64,000 nt of DNA. It comes from Sorangium aterium (lineage in GTDB: Bacteria; Myxococcota_A; Polyangia; Polyangiales; Polyangiaceae). Position numbers and translations under genes: made by a program. Each line of letters starts with the position of its first letter. Position 1 is the stretch's first letter. Below are positions 35,022 through 45,079 of the stretch, piece after piece. The stretch lies in NCBI RefSeq assembly GCF_028368935.1, contig NZ_JAQNDK010000002.1, positions 1,178,001 through 1,242,000 of the forward strand. The letters are read 5' to 3'. Under the pieces are notes generated by a model. That model was not told where the DNA came from. It worked only from the letters and a program-made list of their open reading frames with translations, and ran no database searches.

Positions 35022-38000
35022 ATGATCTCCTTTCCCAGGACGGCTCTCCCATTGTTCCTCGGTTTGGCGCCGATCGCCCTGACCGGGTGCGAGCTTCTCG
35101 TCGCACCGGACCGCAGCAAGATCGATGCGCCCGCAGTCGGCGGTAGCGGCGGAGAGGGTGGTAGTCGTGGACAGGGCGGCAGCGGTGGACAGGGAGGCAA
35201 TGGAGGAGAGGGGGGTAGAGGCGGAGAGGGCGGCAACGGCGGAGAAAGCGGCGGCGGACAGGGCGGCGCGCCAGGCGCGGTGTGCGGCGATGGAACGGTC
35301 AGCGCTCCTGCCGAGATGTGTGACGATGGGAATCGGATCGCTGGCGACGGGTGCGATCCGGGATGCGCGATCGAGCCTGGGTTCGCGTGCGCCGGGGCGC
35401 CGAGCCGTTGTACGAGCGGGTGCGGCGACGGCGCGCTGCGCGGCTCGGAGACCTGCGACGACGGCGCCGACGAGGACGGCGATTGCTGTTCGCGCGCGTG
35501 TCAGATCGAGTCCGGCTGTGAGGTCGAGCCGAACGACGAATTCACCTCGGCCAACGACGCCTTCGCCATCGCGCCCGGCGGTCGAATCCGCGCGTTCATC
35601 GATCCCGGATCCGACGTGGACGTGTTCTCGGTGATCGTCCCCGAGGGATCGGTCGGGCGCATCAAGGCAGAGACGCTCGATGGCCCGCTGGGCACGACGT
35701 GCAGCTCGCTCGGCGTCGATACCCATGTGGCGATCTTCGACGCGAGCCTGGCGAGCATCGAGGACAACGACGATGTCGCCGACGACGATTACTGTTCTTT
35801 CCTGGCGCTGCGCAAGCTGAGCCCCGGCGAGTATTTCGTCCGCGTGCAGATCTCCCCTGAAGCGGAGCCCGCGACGTTCGACTACACGCTCTCACTCACG
35901 CTGGATACCTCGGTGTGCGGCGACGGCGTGCTGGAGGATCCGGAGCTCTGCGACGACGGCGACACGACGGGCGGTGACGGTTGCAGCGCCGCGTGCGAGC
36001 TGGAGATCCGCTCTCCCGAGGTCGAGCCGAACGACACCGTGGCGGAGGCGGACGGGCGCGTCGTGCTCCGGCCGAACGTGCTCGTCTCCGCGGCGATCGA
36101 GCCCGTCGGCGACATCGACGTCTTCGCCTTCGAGGTGCCGAGCCTCGCGGACGTCCAGCTCGCCACGTTCAGCCCCGGGCAATTGAACGAGTGCGTCCAG
36201 GGAGTCGACACCTTCCTCCAGCTGCTCGACACGGACGGCGCCTCGGTGCTGGCGAGCGACGACGACAGCGGCCCCGAGGCTTGCTCGCTCATCGACTCGA
36301 GCGTCGACGACAGGGCGACCCGGCTCCAGCCGGGCACGTATTATGTGACCGTCGAGGAGTTCGACAACGACGCTTCCATCCCCGGGTACGACCTCCTCAT
36401 CGCCTTCACCTCGCTTTGCGGCAACGGGGTGATCGAGGAAGGCGAGGCGTGCGACGGTGGGGAGCGGTGTTCCTCGGAGTGCGCGCGGATCGCGGTGTGC
36501 GGCGACGGAGCCATCGACGGCGCCGAGACGTGCGACGACGGCGGGACCGAGGGCGGAGATGGCTGCAGCGCCGCGTGCCAGCTCGAGGGGATCCTCCCGG
36601 AGATCGAGCCGAACGACGCGCGAGGCCAGGCCACCGTGGGGCAGGCGACCGCGGCGGGCGCGCTGTTCGCCGCGTCGATCTCTCCGCCGGGAGAGGTCGA
36701 CTTCTTCGCCGTCGACGTCCCCGGCCTGGCCGAGCTGGAAGTGGAGACCTTCGACGCGACCGGCCCGGCCTCTTGCCGCGGCATCGACACCGCGCTGCAG
36801 CTCCTCGGGCCCGATGGCGCCGTGATCGCCGAGGACAACGACGGCGGCGAGGCCAGGTGCTCCCGTATCCGCGCCTCCGTCACCGCGCCGGGCGTCGATC
36901 ACGTCCGCTATTACGTGCGCGTCCAGGACGCTCGAGGAGACTCCATCGCTGGATATACCCTGCGCGCGCGGACGACGGCCGTCTGCGGCGACGGCGTCGT
37001 CGAGGGCCTGGAGGAGTGCGACGGCGGCGCAGCGTGCGGGGCGACGTGCCAGCGCATCCCGGTGTGCGGCGACGGCTTCGTCGACGAGCCCGAGGTCTGC
37101 GACGACGGCAACACAGCAGGCGGGGATGGCTGCGACGCCGCCTGTCGGATCGAGGGGGTGATCGCCGAGATCGAGCCCAACTCGACCCCTGCCGAGGCCG
37201 AGGCGAACGGCGCTGTCGCGCCGGGAGCGCTCGTGTCCGGCGCGATCGAGCCGGACATCGATGTCGACCTCTTCGCCCTGCGGCTCACGACCGTATCCGA
37301 TCTCCGGCTCGAGACCTCCGACTCGAGCGGCCCCGGGCGGTGCGCCGAGGGCGTCGACACGGTCCTCTCCCTTCTCTCGTCGGACGGGGCGACGGTGCTC
37401 GCCTCCGACGACGACGGCGGGATCGGCGCCTGCTCGCTCATCGACTCGCGGAGCCCGGGCGGGGCCGCGGCGCGCCACCTGGAGCCCGGGACATACCATG
37501 TCCGTGTCAGCGGCTTCCCGGAGCAGCCGGGGGCCCGCTACACGCTGCGGGTCTCGCTCGACGCCTCGTGCGGCGACGGCGTGAGGGAGGGCGCCGAGGA
37601 GTGCGACGGCGGCGCGGGGTGCAGCGCCCGCTGCGAGAGGCTCCCGGTCTGCGGCGACGGCCTCCTCGACGCGCCGGAGGGGTGCGACGACGGCAATGCC
37701 GCGGGCGGCGACGGGTGCAGCGCCGCCTGCCAGCTCGAGGCGGTGACCGCCGAGATCGAGCCGAACGACACGCCCGCGCAGGCCGGCGCGGACGATCTCG
37801 TGATCTCGGGTGACGCGCTCCTCGCGGCGAGCCTCGCCGCGGGCGGCGACAGGGACGTGTTCCGCCTGAGCTTGCCTGTCGCCTCGGTCGTGCGCCTCGA
37901 GGTCTTCGACGGCACCGCGGCCCGCTGCGAGGGAGGCCTCCTCACGACGCTCCGCGTGCTCGACGCGGCGGGCGGGACGGTCGCGACGGACGAGGGGCTC

Positions 38001-38561
38001 TCCGACGTAGCCTACGCGGGCGGCATCGGCGGATGCTCCGCGCTCGTCGTGGCGTTGCCCTCCGGCGACCACGACGTCGAGGTCGCGGCGCGCGAGGACG
38101 GCGCGGAGTTTCCGCTCTACCTCCTCCAGGCCAAGATCCTCGCGCCCGCGGGCGCCGAGGAGGAGCCGAATGGCACCGTCGCCACCGCGAGCGGATCCGT
38201 CGGCTCCGATGTGTTCATCGCCGGCGCGCGGACGACCGACGATTTCGACTTCTACGCCGTGGATGTCCCGGAGGGCCGGTCGATCCGCGCGGAGATCATC
38301 GAGGGCGGCGAGGAGACGTGCGAGTCGCTCGAGATCGACAGCCGCCTGTCGCTGCTCGACGCCGGGGGCTCGCTCATCGCGGACGACGACGACAGCGGCC
38401 GGGGCAACTGCTCGATCCTCGACGGCACCGGGGACGCCCCGCGCCACCCCGGGGCTCACGCGCTACCGGCGGGGCGGTACTTCCTCCGCGTCCGCGCCGC
38501 GTCTGGCGCCTCGGGCACCGCGGCCCTCTTCGACTACCGGCTGGCCGTCACGCTCCGCTGA
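35022..38561 (+). CDS. Very large lipoprotein with DUF4215 and PPC repeats
   Basis: 1179 residues. Lipoprotein signal (RTALPLFLGLAPIALTGC, Cys about 23), then a long GGxGGEGG linker to residue 85. After that alternate Cys-rich DUF4215 modules (CGDG...CDDG...GDGCSAAC, near residues 88, 133, 298, 465, 493, 653, 681, 849 and 877) and PPC-like beta-sandwich domains (EPND...DVDVF...YxLRV patterns, about five). The last PPC ends at the C-terminus. The repeats are similar enough to show internal duplication. Myxobacteria carry many such proteins of unknown role, probably on the cell surface. Nothing indicates an enzyme domain. Isolated gene. Confidence 0.85.
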   Translation: MISFPRTALPLFLGLAPIALTGCELLVAPDRSKIDAPAVGGSGGEGGSRGQGGSGGQGGNGGEGGRGGEGGNGGESGGGQGGAPGAVCGDGTVSAPAEMCDDGNRIAGDGCDPGCAIEPGFACAGAPSRCTSGCGDGALRGSETCDDGADEDGDCCSRACQIESGCEVEPNDEFTSANDAFAIAPGGRIRAFIDPGSDVDVFSVIVPEGSVGRIKAETLDGPLGTTCSSLGVDTHVAIFDASLASIEDNDDVADDDYCSFLALRKLSPGEYFVRVQISPEAEPATFDYTLSLTLDTSVCGDGVLEDPELCDDGDTTGGDGCSAACELEIRSPEVEPNDTVAEADGRVVLRPNVLVSAAIEPVGDIDVFAFEVPSLADVQLATFSPGQLNECVQGVDTFLQLLDTDGASVLASDDDSGPEACSLIDSSVDDRATRLQPGTYYVTVEEFDNDASIPGYDLLIAFTSLCGNGVIEEGEACDGGERCSSECARIAVCGDGAIDGAETCDDGGTEGGDGCSAACQLEGILPEIEPNDARGQATVGQATAAGALFAASISPPGEVDFFAVDVPGLAELEVETFDATGPASCRGIDTALQLLGPDGAVIAEDNDGGEARCSRIRASVTAPGVDHVRYYVRVQDARGDSIAGYTLRARTTAVCGDGVVEGLEECDGGAACGATCQRIPVCGDGFVDEPEVCDDGNTAGGDGCDAACRIEGVIAEIEPNSTPAEAEANGAVAPGALVSGAIEPDIDVDLFALRLTTVSDLRLETSDSSGPGRCAEGVDTVLSLLSSDGATVLASDDDGGIGACSLIDSRSPGGAAARHLEPGTYHVRVSGFPEQPGARYTLRVSLDASCGDGVREGAEECDGGAGCSARCERLPVCGDGLLDAPEGCDDGNAAGGDGCSAACQLEAVTAEIEPNDTPAQAGADDLVISGDALLAASLAAGGDRDVFRLSLPVASVVRLEVFDGTAARCEGGLLTTLRVLDAAGGTVATDEGLSDVAYAGGIGGCSALVVALPSGDHDVEVAAREDGAEFPLYLLQAKILAPAGAEEEPNGTVATASGSVGSDVFIAGARTTDDFDFYAVDVPEGRSIRAEIIEGGEETCESLEIDSRLSLLDAGGSLIADDDDSGRGNCSILDGTGDAPRHPGAHALPAGRYFLRVRAASGASGTAALFDYRLAVTLR

Positions 38562-39333
38562 GGAGCGCGGACGCCGCCGGACGTCCGGGATCGCCGGTGG
38601 CCCCGTCCGGCCGGGACGCCGCGCGTCCGGCGCCGGGCGCCTCCGGGAGGCCGGGACGCACCCGCCGCCGCGCGGCGACTCGATGTCTCGATATCCCATC
38701 ATCGCGAGACTGCCGCGCTCCGTCGCGCCGCCGCGCGGTGTGGCTCCGCGGTGCTCATCGGAGCCGCATCGGAGGGCCATACCCACAAGCGCCTTCGCGG
38801 GGCGTCTTCGGTGGTCTTCGGTGGGTAGGTGGGTAGATCGAGCGCCGGGGGCGGCGCGGAGCTGCCTTGTGCCTCGCCCGCGCCCCCCGGCGCGCGCCGG
38901 CCCCGGCGTTCCCCGGCGATTCCCGCCCTCGGCCGCGCCTCCCTACACCGCCTCTCTCGGCGCGGGTGCGTGATACTTCGGCCGGATGTAGGAGCCCGAG
39001 GGGTGCGTTCAAGGCAGAGGGCATGAGTTCATAGTCGAGGAGTGCCGGTATTATCCATGGTTCTAACTCCGTCGTGTTTTCGACCGAAAAGATGCCAGTC
39101 AAAAGTGCTTGCGTGAAACCGCGGGGAGAATAGTCTCCTGTTGTTCGCGTCATGACCTCGGGGCGGGTTCCTCCGGGAGCGTGACCGTGACGGGACGACG
39201 ACGACGTGCGTCGTTCCCGTCGGGCACCGCTCTCGTGGCGCACGCCCCGGGGGAATGCATCCCTTGGGTGACGATCTGGATAGGTATCTGCATCAAACTT
39301 CACCACAGATTCGATTCCTCGGAGGTATTTCTC
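38562..39333. other. Long intergenic region without a supported gene
   Basis: About 770 nt. Both strands have only Arg/Gly/Pro-rich frames. Composition falls in GC after 39000, suiting a promoter for the following secreted protein gene. No recognisable motif. Confidence 0.4.
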
Positions 39334-39858
39334 ATGAAGAATTTCGCTCGTTGGGTGCTCGCTTTCGCAACCGTCACGTCGATCTCGGGCAGCGCTTTTG
39401 CCATCCGGAACGACTGTCTCTACAACGTGTCGATGAAGACCGGGCTGAGGAAGGTGCCCGTCGGTACGACCGTCTTCCAGCTGGCCGAGCAGGCGGGCAC
39501 CCCGTTCAACGATGAGTGCGGCTACGTGGGCAAGTGGGGAGTCGTGGCGGCCCCGGGCGCCGCCGTCGCCGCAAACATCTTCCTTCGCCAGCAGACGACG
39601 ATCGGGAACAACGACTGCGACTGGAACTCCTTCTATTTCACGGACGGGAGCATCTCGCTCCTGCCCACCGTGCCGATCCCGCCCAGCACCGTGGCGTTCC
39701 CGCCCAGCTCCGGCATCACCTCGCGGCTCCAGAAGGCGCCCCTGTGCAACTTCGTGGGGATGGAGGACGACTTCACCGGGACGATCAAGGCCACGATTCA
39801 GTTCTATTCCTCGCTGTCGATGCCCGTGCCGGTCACGTTCGCCCCGCATTGCTACTGA
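39334..39858 (+). CDS. Secreted protein of unknown function
   Basis: 174 residues from an ATG with GGAGG 8 nt before it. A clear Sec signal peptide (MKNFARWVLAFATVTSISGSAFA, cleavage about 24) is followed by a compact domain of about 150 residues with five cysteines and Tyr/Phe/Thr-rich strands, NDECGYVGKWG near the middle and FAPHCY at the end. It is likely an exported beta-rich protein. I recognise no family. Isolated gene with an AT-richer upstream region. Confidence 0.7.
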   Translation: MKNFARWVLAFATVTSISGSAFAIRNDCLYNVSMKTGLRKVPVGTTVFQLAEQAGTPFNDECGYVGKWGVVAAPGAAVAANIFLRQQTTIGNNDCDWNSFYFTDGSISLLPTVPIPPSTVAFPPSSGITSRLQKAPLCNFVGMEDDFTGTIKATIQFYSSLSMPVPVTFAPHCY

Positions 39859-40107
39859 CGGCGTGCCTTTGAGACCGGTCTTCACTGGGCTCTGAGACGG
39901 CGCCCGGCGTTCGACCGATCGGCGAGAGCCTCCCTGCAGAAAGCCCTTAGTAACGGCCCCGGGCAGGTCGGGGAGGCGCTCGTCGAACGCGTCGTGCGGA
40001 GTGAGGAGGGGGCGCCGGCGGGAACGCCGGTAGCCCCTTTCTCTTCTCCGCCTCTGCCGAGCTCCCGGCCGCAGCGCTCTAGCCAGGTCAACTTGTCTGG
40101 AGGAACA

Positions 40108-41694
40108 ATGATGCAACCGAGTTCGTCGCAACGGAACCCCTCGCGCCGGCCCTTGTGGATCGCCGCCGGATTGCTCCTGGCCGCCCTCGCCGGCGTCGCC
40201 CTATTCCTCGCCTTCCGCTCCGGGGACGAGCAGACCGCCGGGGCGAGGGGCCCGGACGCCGGAGCCGAGAAGCACGTCCGCTATCGCAACAGGGCGCTCG
40301 TGCGCGGCGCGGCGCCGGCGGCGAAGGAGGAGGCGCGGCCCACCATCAGCGGCCTTGTCTATGGCACGGACGGGAGCACCCTCGCCGGAGCGACCGTCGT
40401 CGCCATGACCTTCGAGGTCGCCGGCAACGTGCTCTCGACCGCGGGCTCCGTGAAGAGCGACGATGCCGGGCGGTTCGAGCTCACGCTCCCGGACGGCACC
40501 TATCAGCTGAGCGCGAGCGTCGATGGGTACGGGACCACGTCGACCACGGCGCGCCCCGGCGAGGCGGTGAGCCTCGTGCTGCCGAAGAGCGGCGTCATCG
40601 AGGGGCGCGTGCTGGACGAGCGGGGCGAGCCCGTGCGCCGCTTCTCGATCGACGTCCTCTCGGCCGTGACGGCGGAGACGCCGGCGACGCCGCCCCTGTT
40701 CTCTCGCACGTTCGAGAGCCAGGACGGCTCGTTCCGCGTCGATCAGCTGCCCTCGTGGGACGTCGTCGTCAGGGCGACGGCGGCGGAGTTCGCGCCCGCG
40801 TTCTCCTCGAACGTCAACGTGCGCGCCGGAGACGTCGAGAAGATGGATCTGACCCTCTCGAAGGGATGTACTTTGACCGGGCAGGCGGTGGACTCGTCCG
40901 GCGCTCCGCTGCCTGGGGTGTACGTGGACGCCGAGTCGCTCTTCGCCGTCGGCGAGCTGAGCAGCCTGGCCATGGAGGCCGCCGCGCAGGCGCAGACGGA
41001 GGACGACGGCTCCTTCAGCCTGCCGCACGTGCCGAAGGGCACGATCGTCGTCCGCGGCTATGACGGCAGCAACGCCGTGAGCTCGACCGAGATCGAGGTC
41101 GCGAGCTGCGACGGCCTGAAGCCGGTGAAGCTCGTGATGTCGCCCGGCGGCACCCTCTCCGGCGTGGCGCGAGACGCCGACGGCAAGCCCATCGCCGGCG
41201 CCAGGCTCACGCTCATGCACCGCCCGATCGGCTTCGTGAACACGGTGAGCGAGGCGGATGGCAGCTTCCACTTCGACCAGGTTCCGGCCGGCGAGCTCCG
41301 CGTCATGATGCGGCGAGGCGAGGAGGTGATGCTCGCGGCGGTCGGCATCGAGGAGGGGAAGAGCGCGCAGCACGACATCTCCTTTGCGCCTCGGGGCACC
41401 GGGGAGATCCGCGGCCGCGTCACGGTGGGCGGCAAGCCGCTCCCGGGGGCTCGCCTCATGCTGGCCACCCAGATCGGGGACGACGGCGCGATCGGCATGT
41501 TCTACCCCGTCACCGCGGAGGACGGCTCGTTCCGCGCTTCCGGGCTCCCGACCGGCGGCTACATCATCAACGTCGAGTCGACGAGCATCGGGACCGGCGT
41601 GCACGTGAAGCCGGGCGAGGTCACGACCGCGGATCTCCAGGTGATCGACCTGCCCAGCATGAAGGGCAAGGACGCCGAGCTCCCGCTGCGGTAG
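40108..41694 (+). CDS. Membrane-anchored protein with carboxypeptidase-regulatory-like (CarboxypepD_reg) repeats
   Basis: 528 residues. Paired ATGs at 40108/40111 with GGAGG 5 nt upstream. An N-terminal signal-anchor helix (about 16-36) precedes a linker and then about five repeats of a prealbumin-like fold (ISGLVYGTDGSTLAGATV, GVARDADGKPIAGARL type cores, each with G-x-x-x-D-x-x-G-x-P-L-x-G-A). Such domains bind or space surface proteins. No catalytic domain is present. It is separated from the next convergent lipoprotein by about 75 nt. Confidence 0.75.
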   Translation: MMQPSSSQRNPSRRPLWIAAGLLLAALAGVALFLAFRSGDEQTAGARGPDAGAEKHVRYRNRALVRGAAPAAKEEARPTISGLVYGTDGSTLAGATVVAMTFEVAGNVLSTAGSVKSDDAGRFELTLPDGTYQLSASVDGYGTTSTTARPGEAVSLVLPKSGVIEGRVLDERGEPVRRFSIDVLSAVTAETPATPPLFSRTFESQDGSFRVDQLPSWDVVVRATAAEFAPAFSSNVNVRAGDVEKMDLTLSKGCTLTGQAVDSSGAPLPGVYVDAESLFAVGELSSLAMEAAAQAQTEDDGSFSLPHVPKGTIVVRGYDGSNAVSSTEIEVASCDGLKPVKLVMSPGGTLSGVARDADGKPIAGARLTLMHRPIGFVNTVSEADGSFHFDQVPAGELRVMMRRGEEVMLAAVGIEEGKSAQHDISFAPRGTGEIRGRVTVGGKPLPGARLMLATQIGDDGAIGMFYPVTAEDGSFRASGLPTGGYIINVESTSIGTGVHVKPGEVTTADLQVIDLPSMKGKDAELPLR

Positions 41695-41768
41695 CGAGCG
41701 CACCGCAGGCGGCTATCTCCCGGCTGTCCGGAGGCGGAGCCTCCTGGACGGCCGGTCCGCGTTTTATG

Positions 41769-43220
41769 TCACTCCGCCGGGGCGATGGTCAGCGTGAACG
41801 GCCCCGAGGAGGCGGCGTTGTAGCTGTCGACGAAGATGTCGATCGGCTGGCCTGCCGTCGCCTCCACCATGATCGACTCGGGCCAGCCGGACTCGAAGGG
41901 ATCATCCGCGCACATGATCTCGCTGTCCTGGGCTGCGCAGTCGCTGCGCGCGTAGAGGACGATATCGGCGTGGCCCTCCGGCGTCGCGGTGATCGTCAGA
42001 TTGCCGCTCGTCTCCGGGGTATACCGGTACACGAGCTCCCCGCCTTCGCCGCCGCACGACGCCGTGACGCCCTGCGTGCCCTCGGAGGTGTCCCCCACCG
42101 TCGTCGCTTCCGTGAGCGTCGCCGCGGCCGCGCACAGGGTCTCCAGGTTCACCCGGCACTCGTTGCTGCACAGGTTGTCAGCCACGGTGTCTCCGTCGTC
42201 GCACTCCTCCGTGCCGACGCGCGCTCCGTCCCCGCAGATCTCCTCCGCGAAGGACACATCGAGCGTATACGACGCGTCCATCCCGTTCTTGCCCTCGATG
42301 AAGATGAAATAGGTCTGACCGGCCTCGGTGAGGAGCTCGAGGGGGGCGTCTTCCGGTCCGAACGCAGGGACGCAGCCGAGCAGCGTCGTCTCGTCGTCGC
42401 AGCTCTCCCGGATGTACCAGTCGAAGTCGGCCTCCGTCGCCGTCGCCGTCGCGGCGATCTGGACCGCGCCCTTGGCCGGCGCGACGAACCGGAAGACCCG
42501 CTCTCGCATGCCCGTGCCCGTGACGGACGTGGTGAGACCAGGGCAGAGCGCGGCGAACAGGTTGGTGCCGGCCTCCGTCGTGCCGGTGAACCTCCCGCCC
42601 TCCGAGACGTCGATGGCCTCCGCGCACGCCGCGGCGACGCTCTCGACGCACGCTGTCGTCGTCGAGCAGTCCCGCTCCTCGCAGTCCTGCAGGCCGTCCT
42701 TGTCCTCGTCCTCGCCGCTGTCGCAGATCTCACCCTCCGCGACGCAGAACGCGGTGTCCTCGTCGCAGGCGCTCTTGCACTGCGCGTCGTCGTCGCAGCC
42801 GCCAAAGCACATCGTCCACCCGTCGTCGGTCACGTCGACGCACGTATGCCCCGCCCTCCCGCAGTCGGACGTCTCTTCACAGGACTTGAGGCAGAGCGAG
42901 AAGCTGCCCTGCGGCAGACACTCGGATCCCTCTCCGCAGGGCAAGAGCTCCGTGTCGCAGAGCCTTGTGCAGTAGCCGCCCGCCCAGCCGAAATCCTCCT
43001 CGGTCAAGCAGAGCCCGCCGTGGCAGTCCTCGTTGACCGCGCAGGCCTCGCCGTCCGCTTTCCCCTCCGGCCCGACGCCCTCGCCGTCGTCACCGCCGTC
43101 ACCGCCCTGGCCGCCCGCGCCGGACGCTACCTCCACCGGCTCGATCTCTTCGTCGTCGCCGCACGCGGCGAGCGCGAGAGACATCGCTGTGACCGCTGAC
43201 AGGGGGAGAGCAAGTCGCAT
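41769..43220 (-). CDS. Cys-rich lipoprotein with DUF4215 and PPC-like domains
   Basis: 483 residues. The ATG at 43220 has AGGAG 8 nt upstream and opens a lipoprotein signal (LSAVTAMSLALAACG). A GGxGGDGG linker leads to EGF/tick-inhibitor-like Cys-rich modules (about 50-180), a PPC-like beta-sandwich (about 220-345), a DUF4215 module (CGDGARVGTEECDDGD) and a second PPC-like part to the end (about 370-480). It resembles the large lipoprotein at 35022 in architecture but is not a copy. The upstream in-frame start at 43367 lacks a signal. Confidence 0.8.
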   Translation of the reverse strand: MRLALPLSAVTAMSLALAACGDDEEIEPVEVASGAGGQGGDGGDDGEGVGPEGKADGEACAVNEDCHGGLCLTEEDFGWAGGYCTRLCDTELLPCGEGSECLPQGSFSLCLKSCEETSDCGRAGHTCVDVTDDGWTMCFGGCDDDAQCKSACDEDTAFCVAEGEICDSGEDEDKDGLQDCEERDCSTTTACVESVAAACAEAIDVSEGGRFTGTTEAGTNLFAALCPGLTTSVTGTGMRERVFRFVAPAKGAVQIAATATATEADFDWYIRESCDDETTLLGCVPAFGPEDAPLELLTEAGQTYFIFIEGKNGMDASYTLDVSFAEEICGDGARVGTEECDDGDTVADNLCSNECRVNLETLCAAAATLTEATTVGDTSEGTQGVTASCGGEGGELVYRYTPETSGNLTITATPEGHADIVLYARSDCAAQDSEIMCADDPFESGWPESIMVEATAGQPIDIFVDSYNAASSGPFTLTIAPAE

Positions 43221-43675
43221 GTTGTTTCTCCTGAAATAGAGGTACAGCGCTCGTATCACGGAGCGCAGCAAAACCTGCCACAACGGTAAAAATAGACCGG
43301 ATTCACTGGAATTATTACGTCCGGGGCGAAATGTGGTGGTAAGAAAAGAACCCTTACAATCGTTCAATGCTGAGACCGTGGCGTTTCAAAAACGAAACCC
43401 GTAGGGGACGTCCTTGACGCATGGCCGCAATTCGGGGTGCGTCTTAGGGATCGTCCGGATGGCACGGTCAGTGCTTCATGGGATGCAGCGCCGCCGGCGC
43501 GGCCTTCGCCCCCCTGAGGCCCCGGCGGCGCTGTCTTTTTGTCGGTCGTCGTCTCGCCGGTCGCCGTCGCCACGCCTGAGCCCACTGGCTCGCTGCGCCG
43601 CGCCGGGCGCGATGGACACGTGGCACGCGGGGATCGAGCGCAGATCGCCGTAGCGTTGTATCGTCCCGCCGCCCC
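43221..43675. other. Divergent intergenic region
   Basis: About 450 nt between the lipoprotein and the YkgJ-type gene. AT-rich DNA at 43270-43350 probably holds the lipoprotein promoter. A -24/-12-like TGGCAGGTTTTGCT lies in it but with wrong spacing. Confidence 0.35.
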
Positions 43676-44941
43676 ATGGCGACGAAGCTCATCGTTCCCT
43701 CGAGTCACCCCCCGAATCAGAAGTTCGAGTGCCGCGACTGCCCAGCTCGGTGCTGCCGGATGCCCTGGAACATCCGCTTCGGCGGCGACGAGGCCAGGCG
43801 GTACCTCGCCGAGCCCTGGGTGCGGGAGCGCGTCGGGGAAGAGGGGGCCCTCGTCATCGGGCGCGGCGTGCTGCCCGTGCGGGAGCGGGATCGCCAGCTC
43901 CAGTGCGTCTTCCTCGACGACGACATGCTCTGCAGCATGCAGAAGCGGTTCGGCCACGAGTACATCCCGAAATCGTGCCAGGCGTTCCCGTTCGGGTTCG
44001 TCCGAGACGAGAAGGATGTCGTCGTCGCGCAGCTCTCCCAGCTGTGCCCGTCGATCCGCGACAACTACGGCAAGCCTGTGGACCGCCAGCTCAAGGCGAA
44101 GCTCCAGCAGCGAGGCGACACGGAGCGGATGTCGACGGCGCTGGCGACGCTGAGCGGCGTGATCCTCGCGCAGCCGCTTTATCTGCGCGCCGCGAGGCAC
44201 TGGGAGGAGCGGCTCGCGACCGGCGCGTCGCCGGCGTCGACGCTGGCGGAGCTCTATGACTGGACGGCGGCCTTCGAGCGCGCGCTCCCCCAGGGCCAGG
44301 GGCGCGCGACGGACGCCTCGGTCGACGCCGCCCTCGGGCAGGCCGGCAAGGAGGAGCCCGAGCCGCTCGCGCCCCGCAAGAGGCCCTCTTTCTATGCGCG
44401 GGTGTTGTTCGCCTATCTCCTCGGCAACCTCTGTTATCCGTCGCGGGTCCGCGAGTCCCACCGGGTCGAGGAGGCCTCCTGGACGGAGCTCCAGGCGCTG
44501 CGCAGCTTCGGGAACAAGGCCGCCTGGATGCTCGGGCGAGGCACCGTCGATATGCTGTTCGTCCCCAGGCCGTTCAAGCTCCAGCGGGTGAGCACGGTCG
44601 ATCGCTTCCTCGCCGGCGACGAGGGGACCCTCGTCAAGGACTACCTGCGCCTCGTGCTCCAGCGCCGGCACATCTTCTCGGCGCCGAGGCACCTCCTGGC
44701 GGCCGTGCTCGACCTCTCGCTCGCCACCGTCGTGATCTCGCGCTTCGCCCGCTGCCGCGCCGCGGCGGACGGCAGGGTCAAGGTCTCTCCGGAGGACGTG
44801 CGGGAGGGCATCAGCGTCGCCGAGCTCGTCCTCCTGAGCCACGCGGCCCTCTCGGAGCAAGGCACGCTCATGAAGAACCTGCGCTGGCTCCTGCTCACGA
44901 AGCGCGAGAGCTTCCGTGCCCTGCTTGCGACCGAGGCATAG
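43676..44941 (+). CDS. YkgJ-type Cys-cluster protein (FliB-like)
   Basis: 421 residues. The N-terminal cluster C19-x2-C22-x3-C26-C27 (FECRDCPARCC) with further cysteines at 77, 86 and about 101 (QCVFLDDDMLC, KSCQAFPF) forms the YkgJ signature, thought to bind zinc or an iron-sulfur cluster. Members include flagellin-lysine methylase FliB, but most have no known function. The C-terminal 250 residues are helical with aromatic clusters. The window shows no flagellar gene, so a different target is expected. No strong ribosome site precedes the ATG at 43676; start is provisional. Confidence 0.75.
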   Translation: MATKLIVPSSHPPNQKFECRDCPARCCRMPWNIRFGGDEARRYLAEPWVRERVGEEGALVIGRGVLPVRERDRQLQCVFLDDDMLCSMQKRFGHEYIPKSCQAFPFGFVRDEKDVVVAQLSQLCPSIRDNYGKPVDRQLKAKLQQRGDTERMSTALATLSGVILAQPLYLRAARHWEERLATGASPASTLAELYDWTAAFERALPQGQGRATDASVDAALGQAGKEEPEPLAPRKRPSFYARVLFAYLLGNLCYPSRVRESHRVEEASWTELQALRSFGNKAAWMLGRGTVDMLFVPRPFKLQRVSTVDRFLAGDEGTLVKDYLRLVLQRRHIFSAPRHLLAAVLDLSLATVVISRFARCRAAADGRVKVSPEDVREGISVAELVLLSHAALSEQGTLMKNLRWLLLTKRESFRALLATEA

Positions 44942-45079
44942 GCCCCTCGTCCGCCTGGTTGGGTGCGCTACGGGACAGGCTTTTAGCACCTCGCGTCAAC
45001 GTCAGGCCGGGCTCGCCTAACCGCCGACCGCGACTATTCTCGCGCCCACCGGGCCCAGCTGGCCCATGGAGGCACGCGC

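Noticed and set aside
43260-43300. Sigma-54-like TGGCAGGTTTTGCT upstream of the Cys-rich lipoprotein (reverse strand)
   Set aside because: Only 8 nt between GG and GC instead of 10.
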